DNA of 64,000 nucleotides from the NCBI RefSeq assembly GCF_016862435.1, contig NZ_BOMY01000053.1, forward strand, positions 186,001 to 250,000, read 5' to 3'. Both the position numbers and the translations under genes were made by a program. Positions 1-9,471 of the stretch are shown piece by piece; the stretch's first letter is position 1, and every line of letters starts with the position of its first letter. The notes beneath the pieces were generated by a model. That model saw only the letters and a list, made by a program, of their open reading frames with translations, had not been told where the DNA came from and did not search any database. Source of the DNA: Paractinoplanes tereljensis (GTDB lineage: Bacteria; Actinomycetota; Actinomycetes; Mycobacteriales; Micromonosporaceae).

Positions 1-775
1 GGACATCGAGGCGAAGGCCGACCTGTTCCGCCGCCAGTTCGAGGCCGGCCTGCCGGTCCGCCCGGCCGAGCTGACCTGGACCCTGTCCCGGGTCGACTCC
101 CCCGACGCACCGACCCAGCAGCAGGCGTCCGCGCTGCTCACGGTCGTGGCCCGCGACCCCGACGAGAAGAAGGCCGGCCGAGCCTTCGCCAACGCCGCGG
201 TAGAGGTGGCGCTGGCCTCCTACCCCGGCTTCTTCGCCACCACCCCACCCGGCCGCGCCCACCCCTACGGCGTCTTCACCGCCGGCTACGTGCCCCAGGA
301 GATCGCCCCGCACGAGGTAGTGCACGACGACGGCACCGTGGAGCCGATAGACCCGCCGCGCGTGCACCAGCCTCTCGAACCGCTGCCAGGCCCAGCCATC
401 CCAGGCCCAGCCATCCCAGGCGCCGGCGTCGGCCCGACGAGGCGGCTGCCGCTTGGGACGGTTGCGGGGGCTCGGTCTGGGGACAAAGGCGGGGACGCGA
501 ATGTCGGGGTCTGGGTGCGTCGTACGGAGGCGTACAGCTGGCTGGTTGGGCTTTTGACTGAAGATGTTGTTCGTGGGCTTCTGCCGGAGACAGTGGGACG
601 GCCGATTCGGATCACTCGGCTGCCCAACCTGCTTGCGGTCAACATTGTGGTTGAGGGGCTGCTTGGGGCTGGGGTCGCCTACCACGGGCGGTTTGATCCG
701 CAGGCCAAAGGGCTTGGGGAATGGCTGCGATCGCGGCTGGTGGACATTCCGGAATCGCTGCTGGAGGAATCATGA
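1..775 (+). CDS. AtuA family protein (DUF1446), 3' part
   Basis: The reading frame is open from base 2, so the gene begins outside the window and only the last ~257 codons are present. The C-terminal part carries the small domain typical of the AtuA family, seen in the stretch ARSGDKGGDANVGVW near 470-515. AtuA proteins accompany acyl-CoA carboxylases in acyclic terpene and leucine-type catabolism; their reaction is not established. A Pro/Ala linker (PGPAIPGPAIPG, 15-bp tandem repeat near 385-420) separates the domains. The stop codon overlaps the ATG of the carboxylase gene (ATGA), which indicates one operon. Confidence 0.85.
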   Translation, partial: DIEAKADLFRRQFEAGLPVRPAELTWTLSRVDSPDAPTQQQASALLTVVARDPDEKKAGRAFANAAVEVALASYPGFFATTPPGRAHPYGVFTAGYVPQEIAPHEVVHDDGTVEPIDPPRVHQPLEPLPGPAIPGPAIPGAGVGPTRRLPLGTVAGARSGDKGGDANVGVWVRRTEAYSWLVGLLTEDVVRGLLPETVGRPIRITRLPNLLAVNIVVEGLLGAGVAYHGRFDPQAKGLGEWLRSRLVDIPESLLEES

Positions 776-2367
776 CCGTCCTGCGATCCACGCTTGATGC
801 GGCCGGTGCCGAGGCTGACGCCGCGCGAGAAGCCATGCTCGCGGCGCTTGACGAGATCGCGGCGGAGACCGCAAAAGCCGTTGCGGGCGGCGGTGAGCAG
901 GCCGTTGCCCGGCATCAGGCGCGCGGGAAGATGACCGCTCGGGAACGCATCGAGCTGTTGCTCGACCTTGACTCGCCGTTCCTTGAGCTGGCTGCGCTCG
1001 CTGGCTATGGGTCGCAGTTCGCCGTCGGCGGCAGTGTGGTCGCGGGGATCGGGGTGGTCAGTGGGGTGGAATGCCTGCTGGTGGCCAACGATCCGACCGT
1101 CAAGGGTGGGGCCAGCAATCCCTGCTCGCTGCGGAAGACGCTGCGGATGCATGAGATCGCGCTGGCCAATCGGCTTCCGCTGATCGCGCTGGTCGAGTCG
1201 GGTGGGGCCGATCTGCCTACCCAGAAGGACGTTTTCATTCCGGGCGGGGCGGTCTTCCGGGATCTCACCCGGCTGTCAGCAAAAGGGATTCCGACGATCG
1301 CGCTGGTCTTCGGGAACTCGACCGCCGGTGGGGCCTACCTGCCGGGGATGAGCGACCACGTGGTGATGATCGAGAAGCGGTCCAAGGTGTTCCTGGCGGG
1401 GCCGCCGCTGGTCAAGGCGGCCACCGGCGAGGAGTCCGACGACGAGTCGCTCGGTGGGGCCGAGATGCACGCCCGGGTGTCGGGGCTGGCCGACCACTAT
1501 GCGGTCGATGAGCAGGATGCGATCCGGATCGGGCGGCGGATCGTGGCCCGGCTCAACTGGAAGAAGAACGGCCCGTCACCGGGCGGGACGCAGCCGCCGC
1601 GCTTCCCGGCCGAGGACCTGTTGTCGATCGTGCCGCCGGGGCTCAAGTCGCCGTTCGATCCGCGGGAGGTCATCGCCCGGATCGTCGACGACAGCGACTT
1701 CGACGAGGTGAAACCGCTTTACGGGACCTCACTCGTGACCGGGTGGGCTCGGGTGCACGGCTATCCGGTGGGGATTCTCGCGAACGCTCAAGGCGTGCTG
1801 TTCAGCGAAGAGGCGCAGAAGGCCGCCCAGTTCATCCAGCTGGCCAACCGGTCGCACACGCCGCTGTTGTTCCTGCACAACACCACCGGCTACATGGTCG
1901 GCAAGGAGTATGAGCAGGGCGGGATCATCAAGCACGGCGCCATGATGATCAACGCGGTGTCGAACTCGACGGTGCCGCACATCTCGGTGCTGATCGGCAA
2001 CTCGTACGGAGCTGGGCACTACGGCATGTGCGGGCGGGCCTACGAACCCCGGTTCGTGTTCTCCTGGCCCAGCGCCCGCTCCGCCGTGATGGGCGCCGCG
2101 CAGCTGGCCGACGTCACCTACATGGTCTCCAGAGCCTCGGCGCTGGCCCGCGGCAAACCGTTCGACGAGGACGGTGCCCAGGTGGTGCGGATGATGGTCG
2201 AGCAGCAGATCACCGCCGAGTCGATGCCCCTCGTACTGTCCGGAATGGTCTACGACGACGGCATCATCGACCCCCGCGACACCCGGGACGTCCTCGGCGT
2301 CGCCCTGTCCGCCATCCACTCCGCGCCGGTCCAGGGCACCCACGCCTTCGGCGTCTTCCGGATGTGA
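772..2367 (+). CDS. acyl-CoA carboxylase carboxyltransferase (beta) subunit
   Basis: 531 aa from the ATG that overlaps the AtuA stop. This is the carboxyltransferase half of a biotin-dependent acyl-CoA carboxylase of the methylcrotonyl/geranyl-CoA type; it moves the carboxyl group from carboxybiotin to an acyl-CoA. Both crotonase-like halves are visible: GNSTAGGAYLPGMSD near residue 180 and GNSYGAGHYGMCGRAYEP near residue 408, plus the C-terminal WPSARSAVMG. The biotin carboxylase gene starts 5 bp downstream. The AtuA neighbour favours a terpenoid or branched-chain substrate, but the substrate cannot be fixed from sequence. An in-frame start 51 bp upstream lies inside atuA and is less likely. 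Confidence 0.92.
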   Translation: MTVLRSTLDAAGAEADAAREAMLAALDEIAAETAKAVAGGGEQAVARHQARGKMTARERIELLLDLDSPFLELAALAGYGSQFAVGGSVVAGIGVVSGVECLLVANDPTVKGGASNPCSLRKTLRMHEIALANRLPLIALVESGGADLPTQKDVFIPGGAVFRDLTRLSAKGIPTIALVFGNSTAGGAYLPGMSDHVVMIEKRSKVFLAGPPLVKAATGEESDDESLGGAEMHARVSGLADHYAVDEQDAIRIGRRIVARLNWKKNGPSPGGTQPPRFPAEDLLSIVPPGLKSPFDPREVIARIVDDSDFDEVKPLYGTSLVTGWARVHGYPVGILANAQGVLFSEEAQKAAQFIQLANRSHTPLLFLHNTTGYMVGKEYEQGGIIKHGAMMINAVSNSTVPHISVLIGNSYGAGHYGMCGRAYEPRFVFSWPSARSAVMGAAQLADVTYMVSRASALARGKPFDEDGAQVVRMMVEQQITAESMPLVLSGMVYDDGIIDPRDTRDVLGVALSAIHSAPVQGTHAFGVFRM

Positions 2368-2372
2368 GTCGC

Positions 2373-4469
2373 ATGATCACTAGCGTGCTGGTTGCCAACC
2401 GCGGCGAGATCGCCCGGCGGGTCTTCGCCACCTGCCGCCGCCGCGGCCTGGCCACGGTGGCGGTGTTCGCCGACGCCGACGCGGCGTCGCCGCATGTCCG
2501 CGAGGCGGACAGCGCCGTCCGGCTGCCCGGCGACACGCCGGCCGAGACCTATCTGCGCGGCGATCTGATCATCGAGGCGGCCCGCCGGGCCGGTGCCGAC
2601 GCCATTCACCCGGGGTACGGGTTCCTCAGCGAGAATGCCGACTTCGCCCGAGCCGTACGGGCGGCGGGTCTGATCTGGATCGGCCCCTCCCCCGAGGCGA
2701 TCGAGGTGATGGGCTCCAAGATCGAGTCGAAGCGCCGGATGGCCGTGGCGGGGGTGCCGGTGCTCGACCGGCTGGACGTCGCCACGCTCGGCGAGAAAGA
2801 CCTGCCGGTGCTGGTCAAGGCGTCGGCCGGCGGCGGCGGTCGGGGGATGCGGATCGTACGGACATTGGCCGACCTTCCGGAGGCGATCGCGTCGGCGGCC
2901 CGGGAGGCGGCGTCGGCGTTCGGCGATCCGACAGTGTTCTGCGAGCGCTATCTCGAAGCCGGGCATCACGTCGAGGTGCAGGTGATGGCCGACGAGCACG
3001 GCCGGATCTGGGCGCTCGGCGAGCGGGAGTGCTCGCTGCAGCGCCGGCACCAGAAGGTCATCGAGGAGGCGCCGTCGCCGCTTGTCGAACGGCTCGGCGG
3101 GGACCTGCGCAAACGGCTGCTGGCGGCCGGGCGGGCGGCGGCGGCCGCGGTCGGCTACCGGGGGGCCGGGACGGTCGAGTTCCTGGCCGACGAGGCCGGC
3201 GAGTTCTGGTTCCTGGAGATGAACACCCGCCTGCAGGTCGAACACCCGGTCACCGAGTGCGTCACCGGCGTCGACCTGGTCGGCCTGCAGCTCGACGTGG
3301 CCAACGGCCGCCCGCTGACCGGCCCGGAGCCGGGCATGACCGGATATGCGATCGAGGCCCGCCTGTACGCCGAGGACCCGGCCGCGGACTGGCGGCCGCA
3401 GACCGGCACGGTGGTGCGCTTCGACGTCCCGGCCGCGGACCGGCAGTTCGACATTCCGGCTAGCGGCGGAATCCGGGTCGACTCGGGCGTCACCGACGGC
3501 AGCGTGGTCGGCATCCACTACGACGCGATGCTCGCCAAGGTCATCGCATACGCGGCTGACCGCGAGTCGGCGGCCCGGCAACTTGCCGATGCGCTGCGCC
3601 GAGCCCGCGTGCACGGCGTAACCACGAACCGCGACCTACTGGTGGCAAGCCTGCTGCACCCCACGTTCTTGGCCGGCACCGCCAACACCACCTTTTACGA
3701 CGACATTTCCGGCTTGCTGGAGGGTGGGGGTCGCGGCGGGCTCGGCGCATTCGCCGAGAGAGCCGGCGCGGTTAGCGCGGGCAGCGCGGTTGGCGCGGGC
3801 AGCGCGGTTGGCGCGGGCAGCGCGGTTGGCGCGGGCAGCGCGGCCGGCGCGGTTGGCGCGGTTGGCGCGGTGGCCGGTCCTTCCGGCGCCGCGGTCGGGG
3901 CGCTGATCGCGGCCGTCGCGGACGCGGCGGCCGAGCGTGGGCCGCTACTGCCCGGACTGACCGCCGGATTCCGGAACATCCCGGTTGGCTTCCGCAGCCG
4001 GGTCTACGCCCTTGGCGACTCCGAAATAACGGTTAAATACCGATTCGACCGGGACGGGCTGACCGTTGACGGCCTGCCGGGGGTGGCTCTGGTCCGGGCC
4101 AGCGGCGACGAGGTCACCCTGGATCTGGACGGGGTGTGGCGGACGTTCGCCGTAGGGCGGTTCGGGGACCGGGTCGTCATCGACGGCCCTGCCGGGTCGA
4201 TCGAGCTGCGGAAACTGCCCCGCTTCGCCGACCCGGCCGACCGGATGCCGGCCGGTGCGCTGGTCGCGCCGATGCCGGGCACTGTCGTCCGGATCGGGGT
4301 CGAGGTCGGCGACGCGGTGACCGCCGGCCAGCCGCTGGTCTGGCTCGAGGCGATGAAGATGGAGCACGCCGTGCGAGCCCCGGCCGCCGGCACGGTCACC
4401 GAGCTGCCGGTCAGCGTCGGCCGGCAGGTCACCCAGGGCACGCCCCTGGCCGTGGTGTCGGATGACTGA
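2373..4469 (+). CDS. acyl-CoA carboxylase biotin carboxylase / BCCP (alpha) subunit
   Basis: 698 aa. An N-terminal biotin carboxylase (VANRGEIARRVF at the start; glycine-rich ATP-grasp loop KASAGGGGRGM near residue 148; MNTRLQVEHPVTE near 283) is joined to a C-terminal biotin carrier domain with EAMKMEH, the biotinylated lysine being K662. It makes carboxybiotin for the beta subunit just upstream. The linker at about residues 463-505 is an unusual Ala/Gly/Ser/Val tract built from 18-bp tandem repeats. The stop overlaps the next gene by eight bases (ATGACTGA), so the regulator is co-translated. Confidence 0.93.
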   Translation: MITSVLVANRGEIARRVFATCRRRGLATVAVFADADAASPHVREADSAVRLPGDTPAETYLRGDLIIEAARRAGADAIHPGYGFLSENADFARAVRAAGLIWIGPSPEAIEVMGSKIESKRRMAVAGVPVLDRLDVATLGEKDLPVLVKASAGGGGRGMRIVRTLADLPEAIASAAREAASAFGDPTVFCERYLEAGHHVEVQVMADEHGRIWALGERECSLQRRHQKVIEEAPSPLVERLGGDLRKRLLAAGRAAAAAVGYRGAGTVEFLADEAGEFWFLEMNTRLQVEHPVTECVTGVDLVGLQLDVANGRPLTGPEPGMTGYAIEARLYAEDPAADWRPQTGTVVRFDVPAADRQFDIPASGGIRVDSGVTDGSVVGIHYDAMLAKVIAYAADRESAARQLADALRRARVHGVTTNRDLLVASLLHPTFLAGTANTTFYDDISGLLEGGGRGGLGAFAERAGAVSAGSAVGAGSAVGAGSAVGAGSAAGAVGAVGAVAGPSGAAVGALIAAVADAAAERGPLLPGLTAGFRNIPVGFRSRVYALGDSEITVKYRFDRDGLTVDGLPGVALVRASGDEVTLDLDGVWRTFAVGRFGDRVVIDGPAGSIELRKLPRFADPADRMPAGALVAPMPGTVVRIGVEVGDAVTAGQPLVWLEAMKMEHAVRAPAAGTVTELPVSVGRQVTQGTPLAVVSDD
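3763..3880 (+). repeat. 18-bp tandem repeat in biotin carboxylase linker
   Basis: Repeats of about GCGCGGTTGGCGCGGGCA, three near-perfect copies with decayed copies on both sides, encode the AVGAGS-type linker between the biotin carboxylase and biotin carrier regions. All copies keep the frame. Such tracts change length by slippage. Confidence 0.8.
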
Positions 4470-5082
4470 CCTGCAGCCCAAGCAGGACCGCAGCCGCGCC
4501 ACCCGGCAACGCCTGCTGGAGACCACCATCCGCTGCCTCGCCACGCACGGCTGGGAAGCCTCCACGGTCGGCTTCATCGCGGCCGAGGCCGGGATCAGCC
4601 GCGGCGCGGTGCAGCACCACTACCGCACCCGGGAGGCGCTGATCCTGGGTGCGCTGGAGTTCATGTTCGACGAGCGGGCCGCCCTGCTCGACGCGCTGCC
4701 CGAGCCGACCGGGACCGGCCTCGACCGGGTGCACACGGTCGTCGCGGGGTTGGTCGAGACGATCGGCGGCGAGTTGTTCCGGGCCGCCCTGCAGGTCTGG
4801 ACGGTCGCGGCCGCCGATCCGGAGCTGCGGGCCGCCGTCCTGCCGCTGGAACGTCACTTCGCGCGCGGGGTGCACGACCGGGCCGTACGGCTGCTGCGGG
4901 TCGACGACGCCGACCCGGAGATCCGCGCCCTGATCCAGGCCACCCTCGACCTGGCCCGTGGCCTGGCCCTGGCCGACGTGCTCACCGACGACTCGCGGCG
5001 CCGCGCCCGGGTGGTGCGTGCCTGGTCGACCCAATTAGCTGACGCTTTCGAGGGTATTTCTCCCGATTCGCAAGACACGTGA
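4462..5082 (+). CDS. TetR/AcrR family transcriptional regulator
   Basis: 206 aa. The N-terminal helix-turn-helix (about residues 15-60: RCLATHGWEASTVGFIAA, ISRGAVQHHYRTREAL) is typical of TetR proteins, followed by an all-helical ligand domain. It begins inside the end of the biotin carboxylase gene, so it is the last gene of the atuA-carboxylase operon and most likely a local, probably acyl-CoA-responsive repressor. The ligand is inferred from context only. Confidence 0.88.
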   Translation: MTDLQPKQDRSRATRQRLLETTIRCLATHGWEASTVGFIAAEAGISRGAVQHHYRTREALILGALEFMFDERAALLDALPEPTGTGLDRVHTVVAGLVETIGGELFRAALQVWTVAAADPELRAAVLPLERHFARGVHDRAVRLLRVDDADPEIRALIQATLDLARGLALADVLTDDSRRRARVVRAWSTQLADAFEGISPDSQDT

Positions 5083-5160
5083 TCACGCCCACGTGGACCT
5101 CTCAGCGGCGTCGCGTAGGATTTCGGGCCGCACCCCTCCGCCACCGCCGAACCGAGGACC

Positions 5161-5850
5161 ATGATGCCGCTCACGCCAGCAGACATCCACAACATGGCGT
5201 TCAAGAAGCCGCCCATGGGCAAGCGTGGATATGACGAGGAAGAGGTCGACGCCTTCCTCGACGAGGTCGAGCAGGAGCTGATCCGGCTCCTCGAGGAGAA
5301 CAACGTCCTGCAGGACCAGCTGCAGCGCGACGGCGGCGGTTCCCCCTCGTCGACGTCGTCCAACATGCAGCTCGGCGCCGAGCTCAACCAGCTGGTCAAC
5401 CAGCTCGACCGGCTGCAGGAGGCGCGCGCCCGCGCCGAGCAGAACGCCCGCAGCGTGCAGGCCGAGCTGGAGCGCACCCGCAACTCGGCGATCGTCCCGG
5501 TCGCGCCGGTCGACGACGACCGCAACGCCCGGGTGCTGATGATGGCCCAGCGCACCGCCGACGACCACATGCGCGACGCCCAGGTCGAGTCGGAGCAGCT
5601 GATCACCAGCGCCAGCACCAAGGCCGAGCAGCTCACCAGCGAGGCGCAGCTCAACGCGGCCACCATCGAGAGCGACGCCCGGCGCAACCACTCCGAGGCG
5701 CTGAGCAGCATCGGCGTCAAGCGGGACGCCATGCTCGACGAGATCGACCGGCTCGGTCAGCTCGCGTTGAGCTACCAGACGGCGCTCAACAACCACGTCA
5801 ACCAGCAGCTGCAGGAGCTCAACGGCGCCCCGGACAGCTCGATCGGCTGA
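5161..5850 (+). CDS. DivIVA domain-containing protein (Wag31-like)
   Basis: 229 aa. The N-terminal DivIVA domain is clear (MPLTPADIHNMAFKKPP then GYDEEEVDAFLDEVEQEL), followed by a long charged coiled coil (about residues 60-220). DivIVA/Wag31 proteins sit at curved membrane at poles and septa and organise polar growth. There are two adjacent ATGs; GAGGA just upstream fits either, and 5164 gives the usual MPLTP start. It is shorter than typical Wag31 and lies outside a division cluster, so it may be a paralogue. Confidence 0.85.
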   Translation: MMPLTPADIHNMAFKKPPMGKRGYDEEEVDAFLDEVEQELIRLLEENNVLQDQLQRDGGGSPSSTSSNMQLGAELNQLVNQLDRLQEARARAEQNARSVQAELERTRNSAIVPVAPVDDDRNARVLMMAQRTADDHMRDAQVESEQLITSASTKAEQLTSEAQLNAATIESDARRNHSEALSSIGVKRDAMLDEIDRLGQLALSYQTALNNHVNQQLQELNGAPDSSIG

Positions 5851-5907
5851 CCGGCCGCATTGACAGCATCGATCCCCGCCGCATAGGTTCGGCCGTCGAC
5901 GGGGGTG

Positions 5908-6495
5908 ATGGTGATCAATACGTTCGTTCGCCTGGGTGTGGGCGCGGCTGTTCTGATGGTGGCACTGGCGGGTTGCTCGGAAGACCCGGCCACCACCGCC
6001 ACGCCCGCGACCACGTCGGCGTCGTCCGCCCCGGTGGTCACGTCGGCGCCACCCGTGACCCCGTCGGCGCCCGGCACACCGGGCACGAGCAACCGCCCGC
6101 CCGCGGGCACCACCGCAACGGCCGCCCCGACCGGCGGCGGCTCCGCCGATTTCCAGGGCATTCAGCTGGTCAAGTCGGGTGGCATCGCGGGCATCACCGA
6201 GACCACCACGATCAAGCGCGACGGCACCTGGACGGCCGGCAGCGACAAGGGTTCGGACCGCTCCGGCAAGCTGAGCGCCACCGACCTGGCCAAGATCACC
6301 AAGCTGGCCGAGAACCCGCAGCTCAAGGCCGAGGGCGCCCGTCCGTGGCCGACCCGGATCACCTGCAACGACACCTTCACGTACCTGCTGATCGTGAACT
6401 ACCAGATGATCAAGTACGCGGCCTGCCCGAGCGCCGGTGAACCGCCCGTGGTGACCAAGGAGATCATCAGCCTGGTGCAGGACGTCACGAGCTGA
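5908..6495 (+). CDS. putative lipoprotein
   Basis: 195 aa. A signal peptide ends in the lipobox ALAGC with C23 as the lipidated residue (counted from the ATG at 5908; GTG at 5905 is also possible). A low-complexity Thr/Ala/Pro linker follows (to about residue 70), then a ~120-residue globular domain with two cysteines that could form a disulphide. No family recognised. The next gene begins three bases after the stop. Confidence 0.75.
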   Translation: MVINTFVRLGVGAAVLMVALAGCSEDPATTATPATTSASSAPVVTSAPPVTPSAPGTPGTSNRPPAGTTATAAPTGGGSADFQGIQLVKSGGIAGITETTTIKRDGTWTAGSDKGSDRSGKLSATDLAKITKLAENPQLKAEGARPWPTRITCNDTFTYLLIVNYQMIKYAACPSAGEPPVVTKEIISLVQDVTS

Positions 6496-6497
6496 CG

Positions 6498-7331
6498 ATG
6501 CGGGTCCGGGCGCGCGGTCTCACCTTCGACGTCTTCGCGGGCGGGCCGGGCGGCGGCGGCACGGTTCTGCTGCTGCACGGCTTTCCGCAGAACAGCCGGA
6601 GCTGGGCGGGTGTGCAGCCGGCCCTGTGGAACGCCGGGCTGCGGACCATCGCGATCGACCAGCGGGGCTACTCGCCGGGCGCGCGTCCCGACGGTGTCGA
6701 GGCCTATCGCGTGGGTGAGGCGGCCGCCGACGCCGCCGCGGTTCTCGACGTGCTGGGGCTGGCCGACGTGCACGTGCTCGGGCACGACTGGGGTTCGCTC
6801 GTGGCCTGGCAGCTGGCCATCGACCGGCCGGAGCGGGTGCGCACGCTCACCGCCGTGTCGGTCGCGCATCCGGCGGCGCTGTGGCGGGCGCTCGACACCG
6901 ATCCCGACCAGCGCGAGCGGTTCTCCTACGCGAATCTGTTCCGGGACGGGCCGCGGGCCGCGGCGTTGCTGCTGGCCGATGACGAACGCCGGCTGCGCCG
7001 GATGTTCGCCGGGGCCGGGCTGAGCGAGGCGGGCATCGAACGCTACGTGGGCCCGATGCGCGAGCCGGGTGCGTTGCTTGCGGCACTGCGGTGGTACGCC
7101 GCCATGACCGAGAAGGATTACGTCGCCGCTTGCCCGGTCACGGTGCCCACGACGTACATCTGGAGTGATCTTGATCTGGCCATGGGTCGCATCGCGGCCG
7201 AATCCTGCGGCGCGTGGGTGACCGCCGACTACCGCTTCGTCGAGCTGACCGGCGTCAGCCATTGGATTCCCGACCAGGCGCCGATCGCCCTGGCCGAGGC
7301 CGCCCTCGCCCGGATCCGCAGCCGTCCCTGA
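6498..7331 (+). CDS. alpha/beta hydrolase, epoxide-hydrolase-like
   Basis: 277 aa. It has the oxyanion HGFP motif (residues 27-30), the nucleophile elbow GHDWGS with Asp97 as predicted nucleophile, and a C-terminal catalytic His near residue 255 (GVSHWIPDQAP). An Asp rather than Ser nucleophile points to epoxide hydrolases or haloalkane dehalogenases. The cap domain lies between. It follows the lipoprotein by three bases. Substrate unknown. Confidence 0.85.
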   Translation: MRVRARGLTFDVFAGGPGGGGTVLLLHGFPQNSRSWAGVQPALWNAGLRTIAIDQRGYSPGARPDGVEAYRVGEAAADAAAVLDVLGLADVHVLGHDWGSLVAWQLAIDRPERVRTLTAVSVAHPAALWRALDTDPDQRERFSYANLFRDGPRAAALLLADDERRLRRMFAGAGLSEAGIERYVGPMREPGALLAALRWYAAMTEKDYVAACPVTVPTTYIWSDLDLAMGRIAAESCGAWVTADYRFVELTGVSHWIPDQAPIALAEAALARIRSRP

Positions 7332-7375
7332 CCGGGCGCTGCCGTGCGCACCAAGGCGCACGGCAGCGAGCCGGA

Positions 7376-7984
7376 TCAGACGGCCGGGGCGTCCCAGAAG
7401 ACGTAGACCGCGCCGTAGGGAACCTTCTTGACCTCGTCCTTGGCGCAGGACGTGGTCGGGGCGACGCCGCCCGAGGTGAGCAGGCGGTTGATGTAGTCGG
7501 CCTTGTCGAGGATGCCCTTGCCGGTGTGGGTGAGCACGGTCAGCCGCAGCTCCGGGATCGTGCCTTCGCGCGCCGAGGTGATCGGCGAGCCGGCGGTGAC
7601 CAGCGACTGGTCGCGCGTCGACTGCCAGCTCGGGCCGGCGAAGTGGTGGATGCGGCCGCCGGTGCCGAGCAGCTGCGCCTCCGGCGTCGACTTGCCGGTG
7701 AACGCGCCGACGGTGGCTCCGTCGGGGACGACGCAGGTGTAGTTCTGGGTGCCGTTGACGACCACGTAGGCGCCGATCGGCCGGGAGCCGGCCGGCGGCC
7801 GGATGGCCTCGGCGATCAGCGGGATCTTGACGCTCCGGGCTTCGGGCCCGAACGGTGCCGGCGCGGCCGGCGACGCGACCGTGGCGGCCGACGCGTTGAA
7901 CGTGACGGCACCGATTCCCGCTACGACGGCGGCCATGGCGACCCCACCGAGAGCGCGGACACGGGAGCGACGTGTGTTCAGCAT
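7376..7984 (-). CDS. DUF3455 domain-containing secreted protein
   Basis: 202 aa with an N-terminal Arg-rich signal peptide (about residues 1-34, ending ASAAT). The rest matches the DUF3455 pattern: an early IPLIAEAIRPPAG segment, GTQNYTCVVPDG, and a GRIHHFAGPSWQS central motif. Members are exported proteins of unknown role. It converges with the upstream hydrolase gene. Confidence 0.8.
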   Translation of the reverse strand: MLNTRRSRVRALGGVAMAAVVAGIGAVTFNASAATVASPAAPAPFGPEARSVKIPLIAEAIRPPAGSRPIGAYVVVNGTQNYTCVVPDGATVGAFTGKSTPEAQLLGTGGRIHHFAGPSWQSTRDQSLVTAGSPITSAREGTIPELRLTVLTHTGKGILDKADYINRLLTSGGVAPTTSCAKDEVKKVPYGAVYVFWDAPAV

Positions 7985-8113
7985 GTAGTTGTTCCCCCTG
8001 ATGAAGGTGTATGTGGGCCCCTACCCACCCCCCGCTTTACGGAACACCGCCATCGACGGATGAAGATCGACTTGTCTGTTAACCATTTGTTCACAGTGGA
8101 CTGCCCGTTCGGG

Positions 8114-8410
8114 CTAATCCGTCTGTCTCTCGATGAGGCTGAGCAGGGCACCGAAGGCCGCCGACATGCTCGTGTCGGAGCCGGTGACGGTGGCCGCGCG
8201 GCCGTCGTCGTCGATCGTGATGGTGTAGGTCATCGCGTCCCGCCCCCGGTCGGGGCGGCCCCCGCCACCCTCGGCGAGCACCGCCGCCACCAGCCGCCGC
8301 AGTTGCCCGGCGGTGGCCGCCGGCATCCGGTCGGTGTCCAGGGTGCGGGGCGGCCGCCGCGAGTTGATCGGGGCGGCCAGCCCGCCGTGGGTGGTCAGGG
8401 ACACCCGCAT
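8114..8410 (-). CDS. emfourin-type metalloprotease inhibitor
   Basis: 98 aa. It starts MRVSLTTHGGLAAPI and ends in a helix after a TYTITIDDDG beta-hairpin, the layout of emfourins, small inhibitors encoded next to protealysin-like M4 proteases. Its ATG overlaps the protease stop (TGATG), so the two are made together and the inhibitor probably protects the cell or tunes the enzyme. The family call rests on the N-terminal segment and on the neighbour. Confidence 0.75.
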   Translation of the reverse strand: MRVSLTTHGGLAAPINSRRPPRTLDTDRMPAATAGQLRRLVAAVLAEGGGGRPDRGRDAMTYTITIDDDGRAATVTGSDTSMSAAFGALLSLIERQTD

Positions 8411-9471
8411 CAGCGGCGCGACAGGGTCGGCTCGGAGCCGACCCGGATGCCGACCTCGTCCCACGCCGCCCGCACGGCCTGCTGCTGAGGGCTGCTCGCC
8501 CCGTACAGCTCGCCGGCCTTGCTGAAGGTGGTGTCGGCGAACTGCTGGAAGTTGGTGGTCGAGGTCGAGGCGCGCAGCGACTCGTACCAGATGTGGCCGG
8601 GGGCCTCCCACGAGTTGCCGCCGATGCCGATCGCCACCAGGTAGAACGCCTTGTTCGGGATGCCCGAGTTGATGTGCACGCCGCCGTTGTCGCCCTCGTC
8701 GGTATCCGGCAGCTCGACGTAGCGGTCCATGTGGTCGGGCTGCGGGTCCTCGCCGAACAGGTCGTTGTTGAACGCGGTGCCGGGCGCCTTCATCGACCGC
8801 AGCGCGTCGGCCTCGATCTTCGGGGTGAAGATGTCCGACCCGATCAGCCAGTCGGCCTTGTCGGCGGTCTGCCCGAGGTGCCACTGCTTCACCATCGAGC
8901 CGGCCACGTCGGACAGCGACTCGTTGAGCGCGCCCGGCTGGAAGCGGTACTCCAGGTTGGCGGTGTGCTCGGTGACGCCGTGCCCGAGCTCGTGGGCGAT
9001 CACGTCGAGGGAACCGGTGAAGTCGGCGAACACCTTGCCGTCGCCGTCCCCGAAGACCATCTGCTGACCGTCCCAGAACGCGTTGTTGTAGCGCCGGCCG
9101 CGGTGCACGAAGCCCTGCAGCCGCATGCCGTGGCCGTCGATGGAGTCGCGCTGGAAGACGTCGCGGTAGAAGGCGCGGGTCACTCCGAGACCCTCGAAGG
9201 CCTGGTTGACCGACTTGTCGGCGACCGGCCCGTCGTCCTCCGAGCGCATCAGCTTGGCGAACGGCAGGAAGGTGCTGTTGGCGCAGTCGAAGACGCTGCG
9301 GCGGCCGGCGGCCGGGCTGACCAGGGCGCCGGCGATGAGCCCGCGCACCTCGCGCTGGCCGCGCAGCCGGGCGGTGGTGATCAGGGTATCCATGGCGGCT
9401 CCGCGGATCGTCGCGTCGCTGCTGTCGAGAAGTTTGTTCAGGATGAACGGCGGAGTGATGCAGTTGAACAT
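8410..9471 (-). CDS. M4 family metallopeptidase, protealysin-like
   Basis: 353 aa. Zinc motif HELGH at 160-164 (H160, E161, H164) with third ligand E184 in NESLSD; the later GVHINSGIPNKAFYL segment is also typical of M4. The N-terminal region (MFNCITPPFILNKLL) resembles the short propeptide of protealysin-type enzymes rather than the long thermolysin propeptide, and no signal peptide is visible. It is translationally coupled to the emfourin gene. Confidence 0.92.
   Translation of the reverse strand: MFNCITPPFILNKLLDSSDATIRGAAMDTLITTARLRGQREVRGLIAGALVSPAAGRRSVFDCANSTFLPFAKLMRSEDDGPVADKSVNQAFEGLGVTRAFYRDVFQRDSIDGHGMRLQGFVHRGRRYNNAFWDGQQMVFGDGDGKVFADFTGSLDVIAHELGHGVTEHTANLEYRFQPGALNESLSDVAGSMVKQWHLGQTADKADWLIGSDIFTPKIEADALRSMKAPGTAFNNDLFGEDPQPDHMDRYVELPDTDEGDNGGVHINSGIPNKAFYLVAIGIGGNSWEAPGHIWYESLRASTSTTNFQQFADTTFSKAGELYGASSPQQQAVRAAWDEVGIRVGSEPTLSRR

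Noticed and set aside
2250..3614. Long open frame on the minus strand opposite the biotin carboxylase gene
   Set aside because: High-GC third-position effect; no recognisable motif, and the plus strand encodes a textbook carboxylase.
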